A stretch of 64,000 nucleotides of DNA from Cryptomeria japonica (taxonomy: Eukaryota > Streptophyta > Pinopsida > Cupressales > Cupressaceae): the NCBI RefSeq assembly GCF_030272615.1, contig NC_081408.1, positions 400,921,889 to 400,985,888 of the forward strand, read 5' to 3'. Shown in pieces: positions 1 to 11,597 of the stretch. The first letter of the stretch is position 1. Every line of letters starts with the position of its first letter. A program made the position numbers and the translations under genes. The notes beneath the pieces are model-generated. The model did not search any database, was not told the DNA's origin, and saw only the letters and a program-made list of their open reading frames with translations.

Positions 1-832
1 AAATCATACGAGGAGCTGCCCTCTAATGTAGAGGTTGAATTTTCATTAATTCATCCAACTGTTGGTAGTTTGTCTCCTTTTATAAAGGGCGAAACAGAGT
101 TATATTTTTGCTTAAGGAATATAATTGTTAAGATTTCAAAAAAGGGGAAATATGTTTACCAATAGGATTAAAATTGACATGCATGATCTCACACTTTAGC
201 TTGGTGCTTAAAATTGATCTTGGGATTAAAATTGACATGCATGATCTCACACTTCAGTTTGGTGCTTAAAATTGGTCTTGGGATTAAAATTGACATGCAT
301 GATCTCACACTTCAGCCTGGTGCTTAAAATTAATATTGGATTAAAATTGACATGCATGATCTCACACTTCAGCTTGGTGCTTAAAATTGATCTTGGGATT
401 ATGATTGACATGCATGATCTCACACTTCACTATGGTGTTTTAAAATAGACATGCACATGCGTATCTCACACCTCAGTTTGGGCTTTAAAATTGACGTGAA
501 TCTAGCTTATGAATAGAATAAATCATACATTGCGATATTTAAGGGAAAAATAACTTTTTGTGTGTCTTAGGTGGACCTATTGTTGCATTAAGTACCCTTC
601 CACCCACCTTCAGGGTCTTGGGAGTGAGGGAAAGGTGATAACGACACCCAATTTTATTTTTAGTAGTGAGGGGTATCTTTGACTGGGGATTTCATCACCC
701 CACAGAGGTACTTTGAATTGGGATGCGTGTTGGCATTTGGCATAACTGATGCAGATGAGGTGATGTAGTTGAAGATTGATGACTGGACCGGTAGAGGATA
801 GAAGTCTATTTGTGATGACGAGATTGAGATCT
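1..832. other. Unassigned non-coding stretch at the left edge
   Basis: AT-rich sequence with no supportable gene. It contains a TATA-like string (TTTTATAAAGGG near 80-92), the minisatellite at 165-495 and, near 634, the string GATAACGACACCCAATTTT, which resembles the start of some plant LTRs. It may be a piece of the 5' LTR or upstream flank of element A, but no partner copy in the window tests that. Confidence 0.4.
165..495. repeat. 58-bp minisatellite, about 5 copies plus a degenerate tail
   Basis: Copies start with GGATTAAAATTGACATGCAT at about 165, 223, 281, 338 and 396, giving a period of 57-58 bp. Each unit continues with GATCTCACACTTCAG and GGTGCTTAAAATT. Copies differ by only a few bases; a degenerate sixth unit runs to about 495. 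No coding frame passes through it. Confidence 0.9.
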
Positions 833-2406
833 TGTGATTAGATGACTTGATCAGTTATTTGTGTTGTCATTGATGGCAACTGATGTCAAATTATGATTTT
901 TGATGTTCTTGATGTTTTGTTTTGTCATCTAAGTGATTTGGTTTACCGTAAGACAGGGTTTATCAGCAAAGAACTGAAGCCTATGAAATAGGACTTTAAC
1001 TGGTAAAGCAGAGATGTTTTGGTTGAATCGGATGATCGACGATGTTTGGTGATTTGCGGTTTGGAATGTGAGTTTGTATCATGGAAAGGATTATATGACC
1101 GGAATTGTAACTTGTGATGACTATCAGAAGGTATGTTTCAAATTTACGATGAATTTTTGCTAAAGTTTTAGTAGGGTTTAAGATTGGTGAAGAAATCATC
1201 AAACTGGTAATGATTTTTTTAATGGCGGTGATCGACTGCGAGTCTACATGAAGGTGGTAACATGGCACAACCCGCGTGAATGATTTGATTTCTTTTTTAG
1301 CGCGATTCAAGGAAGAATTTCTTTGGAAATAGAGAAACGCTTAGTGGATTGTTTTGAGGTTTTGACTTTGGTATAGATCGGATTTTTCGTGAAGGGTTAC
1401 AATCAACCAACGGTTGATACTACATTATAATTTTATGTAATGATCTGTATATTGATCTAAGATGATCTCTTATGATTTGTATTGTAATTTCATGATGTAA
1501 TTAGGGTTTAGTGGTTGACCTAGTTGAGATGGCTATTTAGGATGACACAATTGATGTTTATCATGTCGGTGGTCTTAGAGAATGTGTTGAGCCATCCAAG
1601 AGAAGTGTGAGATCTACCTAAGAGTTTCAAAGTTGAGCATAACTGGATCTAATTTATCAAGTTGAGAAGTGCAAGTAACATATCACTTTTTCACTGTTGT
1701 TCCCTAACAATTGTAATAGGTTAAAGCCCTTAACCAAGTAGGTCCTAATAGGCCTTAAACATTTAAGTCCCCTAACAGGGTAGCTCTCAAAAGAGTGTTA
1801 AATACTCTCATGAGGTTGATCCTAATAGATCGTTAAGCTCCCAACCGGGCTTCTAGGAAAATCCCTTAATCGAGTGACTTCTAATAGGGTCTGCTCCTAA
1901 CAGGGCGTATTGTAAGCTCCTAACAACGCTAAGCTCCTAACAGGGAATACTTCAAAAGAGTACAAATATTTGTGGGTGCCAACTCCCATCATGTTTTTTC
2001 CCTATTTGGGTTTCCACATTAAAAATTACGGTGTTCATGTGTGGAATGCTTTTCTTGTGATTTTCTTGTTTATGTTAAATTTCATGCACTATTTCTGAGT
2101 ACACCGGTTATGATATTTTATTAGAGGTTTATCAAAGGTTACCGGTACTGATATGTGTTGGTATAGAAAGTGTTTGGTTTGATAATGAGTTGGTAAATGA
2201 TCAAATTTATATGATTGCTTATGTGGTAAATGATTTGATTAATGTGTTAGCAAATCTGATAAAGAGGTAGTTAGATCTGATAAAAGAAGTTGAGATATTT
2301 GATTTCAGATCTGATATAAGTTTGGTTTTGGTTTAAAGTTTCAACTAGTATTAATACTAATTCACCCCTCCCTCTCAGTATTAACTGGATCCTCATAAAA
2401 TTAACA
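833..2406 (+). mobile_element. LTR F, solo LTR or LTR remnant
   Basis: The 3' end is clear: the string TTCACCCCTCCCTCTCAG at about 2370 followed by a terminal TTAACA at 2401-2406 is a typical LTR terminus. The block 1700-2050 (repeated CCTAACAGGG-like units, then TTTGTGGGTG and GGGTTTCCACAT) matches, on the opposite strand, LTR E at the right edge. The 5' boundary is uncertain; 833 (TGTGATTAG) is a guess from the spacing of the motif TTGATGGCAAC in the LTR at 9004. No internal coding region of this family is present. Confidence 0.55.
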
Positions 2407-3072
2407 ATGCGTTGGGGATATCATCTCTCCCAGCATACTCTCAAGTGGGTTTTTTTGAGCCGCTATATAAACATATTAGTCAGGTTGCTAGAGTTCTGAG
2501 TGAATTCGATGTATGTGGGGGCCTTCCTTGCACTAATAAGCTTAACTAAAGCCTTAAGTGGCTTGGTATGAGAATCCCTCATTAGATCGGGATCCCTCAA
2601 TACTTACAATAAGAATCAACTTCGTAGCCCAAATCCCACATTTATTGGTTCCGGGTGTGCAGATTGTACCCCATAGATACCCTCCATGTACCTTGCATGA
2701 TGAGACAAAAAATTCTTGGTGATAAGATCTTTGGATCTTCGAGGTAAGAGAGATTGGCATGCCTGAGAAGTGTGTGTCATGGAGTGGAGCAAGTGCTGCT
2801 AGACTCTCTATCTATTCATCTTGTTTTGGTATTTTTATGCGGGGGCCCCATTGAATGGTTTCCACTTTCAAGCCTAAGATTTTCTTCTATGTTTTTATGT
2901 GTATCATTGTGCTAGACTAGTATTGAGTCAGTATTTGGTCTATTTTATACCCTACCTTGTGTATCTCTGAATTCTTAGAGTTTGCCAGAACACAGTTCAT
3001 CCGGCTATACTTATTTACCAACCAATTCAATCATCTAGTCAAAATAAAAGTGTACATATAGAAAATAACACA
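2407..3072 (+). other. Leader of element A
   Basis: Non-coding sequence between LTR F and the Gag remnant. A TATA-like CTATATAAAC lies at about 2463-2472. The phrase near 2765-2790 (GAGAAGTGTGTGTCATGGA) resembles B's leader near 26045-26065 (GAAGTGAGTGTCGTGGATG), supporting assignment to a Tat leader. No primer binding site was recognised. Confidence 0.45.
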
Positions 3073-3774
3073 GTGTCAACAAATGCAAATGCTACACAAG
3101 CTACAAACACAAGATTCCCAAGAATGAATGCTCCCAGAGGGAACTACACACCACTAGGTGAGCCCACTGAATCAGCATTAAAGAAATTAATACAAACAAA
3201 TATGATCACTTTGCCAAAAATTAGAGTGTATGAACTGGGTCCTTTCAAACCAACCTGGTGGAATGATAACAACATCTGTGACTATCTTCATAGAAAAGGT
3301 CATAAGACTACAAGTTGCTATAAGTTGAAGAACTTAATCCAGGATCTGATAGATCAAGGTGATATCATAGTAGACACCAACAAAACTTTGGTAAACACAA
3401 ATAACACCATCTTTAAAGACCCTTTTGTCAAACATGACAAAGGTAAGGCATCAACATCAAGAACACAAGACAACACTGCTAACCACACAAAAGTCTCATA
3501 TGACTATACCATTCATGCTATTAGCTCAAGACATGTAGTAAATGTTGATTCACAAGAAGAACTTGATGATGATGAGAAAGATCAATGGACTGATAACTAT
3601 GATAACCAAGTTTGCATGATGTCAGAAGCACCAAAATATGATAAAGATGAGAATATTTGTCTTATGGACTGGGGGCAACAAGAACCACCTTATTCAGGAT
3701 GGTTTGAAGATGAAATTATAACACAAATCATGGATGGCAGACTTGCACATGTTGACTATAAGATGGGATATTAA
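3073..3774 (+). pseudogene. Gag C-terminal remnant, element A
   Basis: A 233-codon frame corresponding to the end of Gag. It keeps the segment around the nucleic-acid-binding knuckle, CDYLHRKGHKTTSC, a C-x3-H-x3-H-x4-C variant of the CHHC knuckle seen in Tat-type Gags, followed by LKNLIQDLIDQGDI, which is nearly identical to element B (IQDLIDRGDI). The remainder is acidic linker. The capsid-like portion present in B at 28380-28600 is absent, so the gene is 5'-truncated. It ends at a TAA but the same frame continues into the protease. Confidence 0.75.
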
Positions 3775-3807
3775 ATAAACCTTGATAGAACAACATATGT
3801 TGAAGAA

Positions 3808-4926
3808 ATGTCCCTCACAAGAGATAATACAGTGGCAACTATCATAATAAATCCAAGAGACAAAGATTGTGCAGTAGTTACCTGCAGATCAAAAGTAACC
3901 TTGCAAGGAGTACCATCAAATCAGTCACCCGCAGTGGGGAATAATAATGTGGTTGAGCAACTGAAGAAAACCCCATCATGGATATCCCTCTTTGATCTCT
4001 TGCATATATCTCCAAATCACAGAGCTATCCTAGATAAAACACTTCAAGATTTAGTAGTCGACAGAGACATAGATAAAAATGCTTTTCAATCCATGGTAGG
4101 GAATCTGACTGATTCTACCCATATTTCTTTCATAGAACGAGATGTTCCTAATGATAGACTTTTCCATAATGATCTACTACATCTAGAGGCTCACATACAT
4201 AAGAGGAAAGTCATAAGAGTACTCATAGATGGAGGATCTGGTCTTAACATCTGTACACTAAAGTTGGTCAAGGCATTGGGTTATTTTGAACTTCACATTG
4301 ATCCTACAAAGAGAATAAACATCAAAGCATATGATGATGATTAACACCCTTCAAAAGGTGTAGTCACACTACTAGTACAAGTAGGACCTATCACAATAGA
4401 GGTTACCTTTCAAGTCTTGGATAGAAAACTGGGGTATAACATGCTCTTAGGCCACCCATAGATTCATATCATGCAGGTCATACCTTTGGCATTCCACTAA
4501 TGTGTTAAGTTCCCATACAACGGTATTGAAATCACCATCCAGGGTGATCCCAACCCATTTCAACATTGTAATTATTTAAAAGCAAGTGTGGATAACCAAG
4601 TACCTATTAATCAAGTAGCACCACTTACTACAAAAATGGATTCATTGACAATCACAAAAACAAGGAAAGATACACCTACAACATCTTCTTTATAGATTAA
4701 TGATGTTGGTTGTGGGGAATACTCCATTTCAAGTAAGTCGAATGTCAGACAATTATCTCTTTCTCCTAGGTCTCTTGGGAAACCTCAAAACATTGTGATG
4801 AAACAAGATAAAACAAAAGAGATAGCCAAATACTTAGATTCATGCTCATTCATTAGATGGGGAGACTTACAGGAATAATCCTTAAATGAAGATATCAACC
4901 AATGGATATATAAAGAAGAAGATGGC
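3808..4926 (+). pseudogene. Retropepsin (aspartic protease) region, element A
   Basis: Same frame as the Gag remnant. The active-site segment VLIDGGSGLNIC (about 4219-4254) has the D-G-G-S form common in Tat proteases in place of D-[ST]-G. It is followed by the flap and C-terminal part (NMLLGHP near 4440-4458). In-frame stops include TAA at 4342, TAG at 4459 (B has Trp here), TAA at 4498 and TAG at 4693. The protein would have matured the Gag-Pol precursor; it cannot be made as one chain now. Confidence 0.8.
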
Positions 4927-5736
4927 ATGACAATACCAAGGTTACCTTTAGATCAGTATGGTAATGGTTTCAAAATGCTACACAAACATGGGTATGATGG
5001 TACCATAGGCTTGGGACTACAGAAACAAGGAAGATTGGAACCTATTTTACCTTGGGAAAACCCAAAGAATGAAGGGTTAGGTTATAAACACGTCCCAAAG
5101 ATAATAGAGGCAAGACAACAGACACTTGACATATTTAACAAACCTAGGCTACCATCAGAGTACATACCTCAGAATTGGTTATCAACAAGGGTATTTCCTC
5201 CTTTATCTCAGAGAAGTAAGAAAGCAACAACATATCCTAGTATGGAATCATATGGTGAAGATATGAGGCATCTTCTACAAGAAACTAATGCGGAATCATC
5301 TAACAATATGGTACCTGGAATATCTTCACAAGCAAATGTGGTAACGGAAATGGGTGTAGCACCAACAAATGGGCGTAATCCTTGGATTCTATCGACACTT
5401 TTTCCAAGAGAAAAAACACAATCTCTACCAAATGGGTTAGATGAAGAAAGACTGCAACGTATTATGCCAAGCTTGAGAAGGGTATCCACCACACAAAGGA
5501 GATCCACAAGTCAAGAACAAATTCACTTACAAGAAAAAGATGAGATAAGTGACATGGCCTCAGAAAGTGGAACATACATAGAAAGTGTGATAGATTCTCA
5601 TGACTATGAATTCCTATCTAACCATGATAGCATCCCACAAGCAATAGACATGACATATGATAACCAACCACCCATTGATGAAAACATTACCTATGAGGAT
5701 ATACTTGGTCATCCAAATTTAGTAAAACATGTTTAA
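4927..5736 (+). pseudogene. G-patch domain and linker, element A polyprotein
   Basis: Between protease and RT, still in frame. The first 60 residues contain a recognisable G-patch: YGNGFKMLHKHGYDG, then GLGLQKQGRLEPI and NEGLGYK, matching the glycine-rich pattern G-x-x-[ML]-[ML]-x-K-x-G-[WY]-x-x-G-x-G-L-G. G-patches bind nucleic acid or activate DEAH helicases in host proteins, and a G-patch lies at the protease C-terminus of betaretroviruses. About 200 residues of Ser/Gln/Glu-rich linker follow with no recognised fold. The equivalent in element B is at 30687. The domain call is confident; its role here is unknown. Confidence 0.8.
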
Positions 5737-6066
5737 AATAACCAGGTATGCATGTTGTCAGAGACTTTTTCAATAGAAGAAAGCAATGAATTACCCCTTA
5801 TACATTCACATTTAATATATTGGGGGCGAGAAGAGTCAACAACTCTAGACTAGTTTGAGAATGATGAATCCATTGTAGAATTCCTTGGTGTCAAAGAAGG
5901 ATTTCCCCATGGTGATCATAAGGCAGGATTGGCTATAGACTTGGATAGAACAACATACTTTGAAGAGGCAAGTTCCTCTATGTCATAAGATATAGATGAA
6001 TGTGATAACAATGGAAAAAGCAAGTTAAATAACCTCCCATTTGAGCAAGAGAATTCAACATTACTC

Positions 6067-7400
6067 ATGAAAAAAACTGAAGAAGTCAATATAGCAGAAG
6101 GAGAAGTTATATACAATATTCACTTAGCAGAATCATTAAATCAGGAAGAAAAAGACAAGTTCATACATTTCTTCAAACAATGTCTAATAAATTTTGCTTG
6201 GTCATATGCAAATATGCCAGGTTTAGATCAAGAAATAGTATTACATCACTTACCATTGCTACCAGAAATCAAACCGTTCAAACAAAAACTCAGAAAGATG
6301 CATCCACGGATTACATTACTGGTAAAAGTGGAACTACAAAAACTTTTGGATGTGGGCTTCATTAGACCTATTGGCTATGTAGAGTGGATATCCAATATAG
6401 TACCTATGACTAAGCCCATTGGGGGCATAATAATTTGCACAGACTTTTGAGATCTAAACAAGGCATGTCCTAAAGATGATTTCCCATTACCTAACATAGA
6501 CATGATAGTTGACTTAACTATTGGGAATGAAATGCTTTCATTAATGGATGGTTTCTCAGGATACAACCAGATCAAGGTTGCACCAGAAGATCAACACAAG
6601 ACAACAATTACATGTCCATGGGGAACATACTATTGGAACATCATGTCGTTTGGTCTTAAGAATGCTAGAGCAACATATAAAAGGGCTATGACAATATTAT
6701 TTCATGACATGATCCACGATATCATGGAAGACTATGTTGATGATCTATTGGCTAAATCACAAACAAGAGGACACTTGGAGGTCCTTGCTAATATATTTGA
6801 TTGATTAGAACAATACAATGTCAAATTAAACCCAAAGAAGTGTCTGTTTGGTGTAACAATGGGCAAACTTCTAGGCTTTATTGTTTCTAACTAAGGAATT
6901 GAGGTAGATCCAGCAAAGGTCAAAGCAATCATTGATATGCAACCTCCATCAACACTCAAGTAGTTAAGAGGGTTACAAGGAAGATTATAGTCTATAAGAA
7001 GGTTTATAGCACAACTAGCAGATAAATGTCATCCATTTTAGCATTTATTTAGAAAAGGAGTCGCCTTCAAATGGAAAAAACAGTGCCAAAAAGCTTTTCA
7101 AGATTTAAAATATTATCTTTTGAATACTCTAGTATTAGTTCCACCAACTCAAGGCAAGTCTTTATTACTATATATGTCAGCAACAAACTCATCTCTGGGA
7201 GCCCTTTTGGCACAACATGATGATCAAGGAAAGGAAAGAGCAATCTACTATATAAGTAGAACCCTAATTGTATATGAGCTTAATTACACTCCTATAGAAT
7301 GAGCATTTCTAGCACTAATCTTCAGATATCAGAAACTAAGACACTATATGTTGAGTCACAAGGTTCACTCATATCATGATTTGATCCACTCAAGTATCTG
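6067..7400 (+). pseudogene. Reverse transcriptase and classical RNase H, element A
   Basis: RT starts with NFAWSYANMPGLD, a Tat signature, and contains IICTDF, LMDGFSGYNQIKV, SFGLKNARATY and the catalytic YVDD at 6733-6744. The connection and RNase H follow to about 7390: YMSATNSSLGALLAQ lacks the usual first catalytic Asp of Ty3/gypsy RNase H. In-frame stops occur at 6448 (TGA), 6802 (TGA), 6892, 6961, 6988, 7039 and 7300, mostly at places where B has Gln, Arg or Trp codons. A frameshift near 7380 moves the reading frame before aRNH. Confidence 0.88.
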
Positions 7401-8010
7401 TTGAGTAGAGAAACATTAACTGGAAGATTGACCAAGTGGTTCATGATTTTAAGTGAGTTTGACATAGAGTATGTAGATAGAAAGGCAATCAAAGGGCAGA
7501 TTATAGAAGATCAATTAGCAAAAGCTCCCTTACAAGACTGTCACCTACTACTAGTGGATTTTCTTGATGAATCCATATTTACATTGACAACATCCACCAC
7601 TTGGGAATTATACTTTGATGGATCTTACACAAATCATGGAGCAGGAGATGAGATTATTTTCATCACACCTCAAGGTGATTCTATCCTGAAGTTATTCAGA
7701 AACAATTTTCTCTATACAAACAATATAGCTGAATATGAAGCTCTCATCATAGGACTTCATACCGCTATATAGTGGAGGATAAAAGAACTACAAGTGTATG
7801 GTGACTGACAACTGATTATCAATCAAGTCAATGATGACTATAACACAAAAGATGATAAATTGATGCCTTATAAACAAATGGTAGAATATTTCAAAGAACA
7901 CTTCAGTAACATCACTTTTGAGCAGATTCCAAGAATGCAAAACAAGGCAGTGGATGCCATGGCTACAGTAGGGTCTCTCCTAGACATGCATAATAATGAA
8001 ACTTAGTTTG
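7401..8010 (+). pseudogene. Second, archaeal-type RNase H (aRNH), element A
   Basis: After the classical RNase H comes WELYFDGSYTNHGAG, NNIAEYEALIIGL and VYGD, with AVDAMATVGS at the end. These are the D, E, D, D catalytic positions of a ribonuclease HI/archaeal-type domain, as found in plant Tat elements between RNase H and integrase. Stops: TAG at about 7771 and TGA at about 7806 just after the third catalytic Asp. In B the homologous domain is at 32876-33267. Confidence 0.8.
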
Positions 8011-8027
8011 AGTTCATTTTAGAACAA

Positions 8028-9003
8028 TTGATGGTACTGACATATGAAATTACCTCATCAAAATATGTATATGTCATTGTGGGCTCTGAATCCCCATGGT
8101 ATAATGAGATATACACATACTTACATAAAAAGTATATGTCTCCTAATTTGTCAAGAAATCTAAAGAAGACTATTATTTGTCAAGCATCTAGACACACTAT
8201 TATTTCTTACACATTGTACAAAAAGAGCCTTGATGTGACACTTATTTGATGTCTTGATGTTGAAGAAGCACAAATTGCCTTAAAAGAGGTACATGATGGA
8301 ATTTGTGATGCACATCCAAGTGGACCGACACTATCAAAGAAATTACTAAGAACTAGATACTATTAGCCTACTATGGAAAAGGATGCCTATAAATATGTAC
8401 AGAAGTGTAGACAATGTAAAGTGCATTGGAACCTCATTCATGCATCAACACAGGATCTCCAACCTATCACATCACCCTAGCCATTTTCACAATGGGGTTA
8501 GATCTTGTTGGTAAAGTTAATCCTATGTCATCCAATGGGCACAAATTCATCTTTACAGCTACTGAGTATTTTACTAAATGGGTAGAAGCAATTCCTCTAA
8601 CATACATCATGGGTAAGAAGATACTAAAATTCATCTTAACTACATCATTTGCCGGTATGGGATTCCAATGTGTATAGTGACTGACAATGGATGTTCGTTT
8701 AAGAATCAAGAAATGAGAGAATTGTGTGAACAATTCCAGATATAACAAAGATTTGCAACACACTATTATCCACAAAGTAATGGACAAGAAGATGCAAAAA
8801 ATAAGATAATATTGAAGATCCTAAAGAAAGTTGTCAATAACATGGGACATGACTGACATCTGCAGTTAAATCCCACTCTATGGGCCTACAGAATAGGGGT
8901 ACACACACCTACTGGAGCAACACCCTATTCATTGGTTTATGGTACATAAGCAATATTACCTTTTGAAATAGAACTACCTTCTTTAAGAGTCTCCTTAAAA
9001 TAC
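8028..9003 (+). pseudogene. Integrase, first part, element A
   Basis: Contains the HHCC zinc-binding region (EVHDGICDAHPSG ... YVQKCRQC near 8290-8420) and much of the DDE core, including TATEYFTKWVEAIP near 8560. Several stops and at least two frameshifts separate the pieces. The first catalytic Asp segment is visible in a shifted frame (GLDLVGKVNP near 8505). The gene is cut at 9003 by an LTR insertion, just after the residues that read LKY; the next residues are found at 18951. Confidence 0.78.
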
Positions 9004-9764
9004 TGTTGGTAATTTGGAGGAATTGATTATGTGTTGCATTGATGGCAACACCAACTGTTTTGGTTGTTTACTGGTTTTCGATTGGTTTCGGTAGAGTGGT
9101 TTGATTATGATATTGGTTCCGGTATGCTCTGATATGATTTGGTTTGTGGAATTGATTTGGATTTGTCATTCAAGCTATTCAGATGTGTATCTCGATCAGT
9201 TAGTTCGGGATTTGATGACTCGGGAGCTATCATTTATTCTAGTAAACCTTTTGGTCACCAGTAAGGGTTTCATCGATAGAGATTTGTTGAATATCTTTTG
9301 ATGCACATGATAAGTAGTGTTGGTGTGTGGCTTCTAGATGGCTTTCGGGATGTTGTTAGTTATCTTGTTCATGTTCCAGTTCATCGGTGGTGTTGGATTT
9401 GGTTTATGGCGACCTATTTTGGGTTTGGTGTTATCTAAGTTATGGACCATTTTCTGTAATGTGTTGGAGTATATTTTTGATAATAAAAGTAGCCAAAAAT
9501 GAGGGGGCTGACCCATGGGTACAATTAAGAGAACAATGAAAGGACCATTGTCTGCAAACAATCAACACAGAATCAGCCTTTTATAACCTCTATCAAAAAC
9601 AAAAACCATCTTATGAGAGTTTATCAACAATAAAATACTACCAGTCAGAGTATACTTCCGGTGCCACGCAGGGCTATCAACATTAAAATATAAACATAAG
9701 CCGAAACTAGACCTATCTAGCCTACTACACCGCATAGACAAAAAACTTCTCCACATGCAGAAAA

Positions 9765-11057
9765 TTAATTCTTTTTCCCTCGGCTCTTCTTAGGGAGCAG
9801 CTTCTTAGCCCATTCCTTAGTGAGGAACTTGAACAGGCCTTTAAAGTCCTCGTCCTCCTTGCCTTTACCTTTGTCCGTGCTATCTTGCAAAAGGCACAGA
9901 GTAGTAGTTGAGCATCTCATGACATTCAGAGCGAATTTAGACACATCATGCATCTTGGACTCCGTCGCCTCCAGTCTGTTGGTAATCACTTGCAGGTTGT
10001 CAGAGAGGGATTCTATATTTTTCTCAAGCTCTGCTAGGTTGGGATCTTCTTCCTTCACACTACTGGCCTCTTCAATAACCAGCATTTTCTCAATCTGGAA
10101 GGTTGAGGAAGGGAAATTGGCTGGCTCCAGACTCATAGAGGCGGTCGGGCTTTTGGAAACATGGGTTGAGCTCACAGAAAGGGGGGACTGTTTGTGCTGG
10201 GCCTGGGGGATATTATTAGTTGGAATGGATTTACCCATGTCGTGCGAGGAGGAGGGGTCTCTTAGGGATTTATCAGAGGGCTTAGAGGCCAATCTACTAG
10301 AGTGGTGGGGCGTGTTGGCATCTTCGGTAATGTCCAGGTCCGAATCAATTTCTTGGATTTTAACTTTTTTAGGGGTTTTGACCTCCTCTGAGGAGTGATT
10401 CTTGGTTTTCTTGCTAGAGGAGCCAGATTTTGTGCAACGAGGGCTCAAATTATTAATGGCCAGAGGTTGGGTCGAGGGGCCGACATTCTGCATAGACATG
10501 GAACGGGGTAGGCAGAGGGCGAGGTGGAAGTTGAAAAGGCAGAGCATAAGGCCCTGGTGTAGGATAGGAAAGTCTTTTCCTTTCTTTTTAGCTTCAGCTA
10601 TATCTTTAATGTTAGCATCCATCGAGTGCAATAAAAAGAACAGAATGGAAATGAGGTCTTTGTTCCTCAAATGGTTCGGGAAGGGGAGGTGGTAGTAGTA
10701 GAAAATGTCATACTTGCCTTCAAGCGTAAAATACTTCATCACTATGTAGCAGACTTCATCCCAAGGGTGCGGGAGTTCCTCTTTGTTAAAGCCTCCGGCC
10801 CTCTTGACAGGGTTCTCGCCATGGCGGAAAAATTGGTTAAGGCTAGTAGAGTCCGCAATGCGGCTCTGTTTTTTCCATTTTCTACCCTCCATTGAGAGGC
10901 CCGTAGCTTGGGCTATGACCTCTTCATTTATTTTGAAGGAGATTCCCCCCATAGTCACCCTTCTATCCTCCCAGGAGGACATGAATTGTTTAGAGAGTCT
11001 CTTGTTGTTGCCATTCATGTTCTCCATGAATTTGTCAATGCCTCCTTCCGTGCACAC
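9765..11057 (-). CDS. 430-codon ORF downstream of LINE ORF2, retroelement-associated protein of unknown function
   Basis: Uninterrupted 430-codon frame. The frame also continues upstream to a Met near 11128 past one TAG, so the ancestral protein was probably about 23 residues longer. The N-terminal 150 residues look globular (SWEDRRVTMGGISFKINEEV, then ATGLSMEGRKW), a pattern I associate with plant retroelement accessory ORFs, though I cannot name a family with certainty. The middle is Ser/Lys-rich with KKTKNHS and TPKKVK basic patches. A helical, probably coiled-coil segment follows (LAELEKNIESLSDNLQVITN), and the C-terminus is basic (KKLLPKKSRGKKN). It is not part of a normal L1. It could be a LINE-borne third ORF or a separate older insert. 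Function unknown. Confidence 0.6.
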   Translation of the reverse strand: MCTEGGIDKFMENMNGNNKRLSKQFMSSWEDRRVTMGGISFKINEEVIAQATGLSMEGRKWKKQSRIADSTSLNQFFRHGENPVKRAGGFNKEELPHPWDEVCYIVMKYFTLEGKYDIFYYYHLPFPNHLRNKDLISILFFLLHSMDANIKDIAEAKKKGKDFPILHQGLMLCLFNFHLALCLPRSMSMQNVGPSTQPLAINNLSPRCTKSGSSSKKTKNHSSEEVKTPKKVKIQEIDSDLDITEDANTPHHSSRLASKPSDKSLRDPSSSHDMGKSIPTNNIPQAQHKQSPLSVSSTHVSKSPTASMSLEPANFPSSTFQIEKMLVIEEASSVKEEDPNLAELEKNIESLSDNLQVITNRLEATESKMHDVSKFALNVMRCSTTTLCLLQDSTDKGKGKEDEDFKGLFKFLTKEWAKKLLPKKSRGKKN

Positions 11058-11321
11058 GAACTAGGCCGCAGGCTTGGCTTTGAACTCCTTCACTTTGTTG
11101 GGTTCCAATCTGAGCTTGTCCCCCCCCATTTTAGAATCCTCCAGCTTCTCTGTATGAAAATGACAGAAAGCCAGAATGCAGAGCCGAAGCAATCTCAAGA
11201 CGGAATAGTTAGGGAAAATGTGTTAGACTTGGGTTAAACGGTCATAATAATCATAGTGATTATTATCCCTTAAAGTCTCATAGATATCGCTGGCCGGAGA
11301 TCTACTTAGAGCATGCGAGCC

Positions 11322-11381
11322 TTTACTCGGGCCAATGTGAGTTGACAGCTCTTTACTTAGGCCAATGTGAGTTGACAGCTC
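11322..11381. repeat. 30-bp tandem duplication after LINE ORF2
   Basis: Two copies (11322-11351 and 11352-11381) differing by two bases, sharing GGCCAATGTGAGTTGACAGC. On the minus strand they encode a duplicated 10-residue block containing KELSTHIG inside a 120-codon frame (11223-11585) that lies between LINE ORF2 and the 430-codon ORF. Confidence 0.85.
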
Positions 11382-11597
11382 CCCAATGCCGCCTTTTTCG
11401 TCAGCAGTTGGCACCGTCTGAGTCATAATTGAATGGTAATCATTCCCGATGTTAGTCCTTTCTTTATAAATTCGACCCCTGTGGTAGTGATGACTCCGCA
11501 TACCTTTGCTATGTGTCCGTCTGTGGTACAAATTGGTGAAATCTCTAGGCCAATTTGAAAAAATTAACACATTTTCCTTCATCATTGGGCGGAAGGG

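Noticed and set aside
150-500. CRISPR-like array
   Set aside because: Units are directly adjacent, with no unique spacers, in a plant nuclear context; it is a minisatellite.
9820-11237. Four overlapping + strand frames of 74 to 192 codons
   Set aside because: They are complements of the 430-codon minus-strand ORF and its upstream region; none shows a domain.
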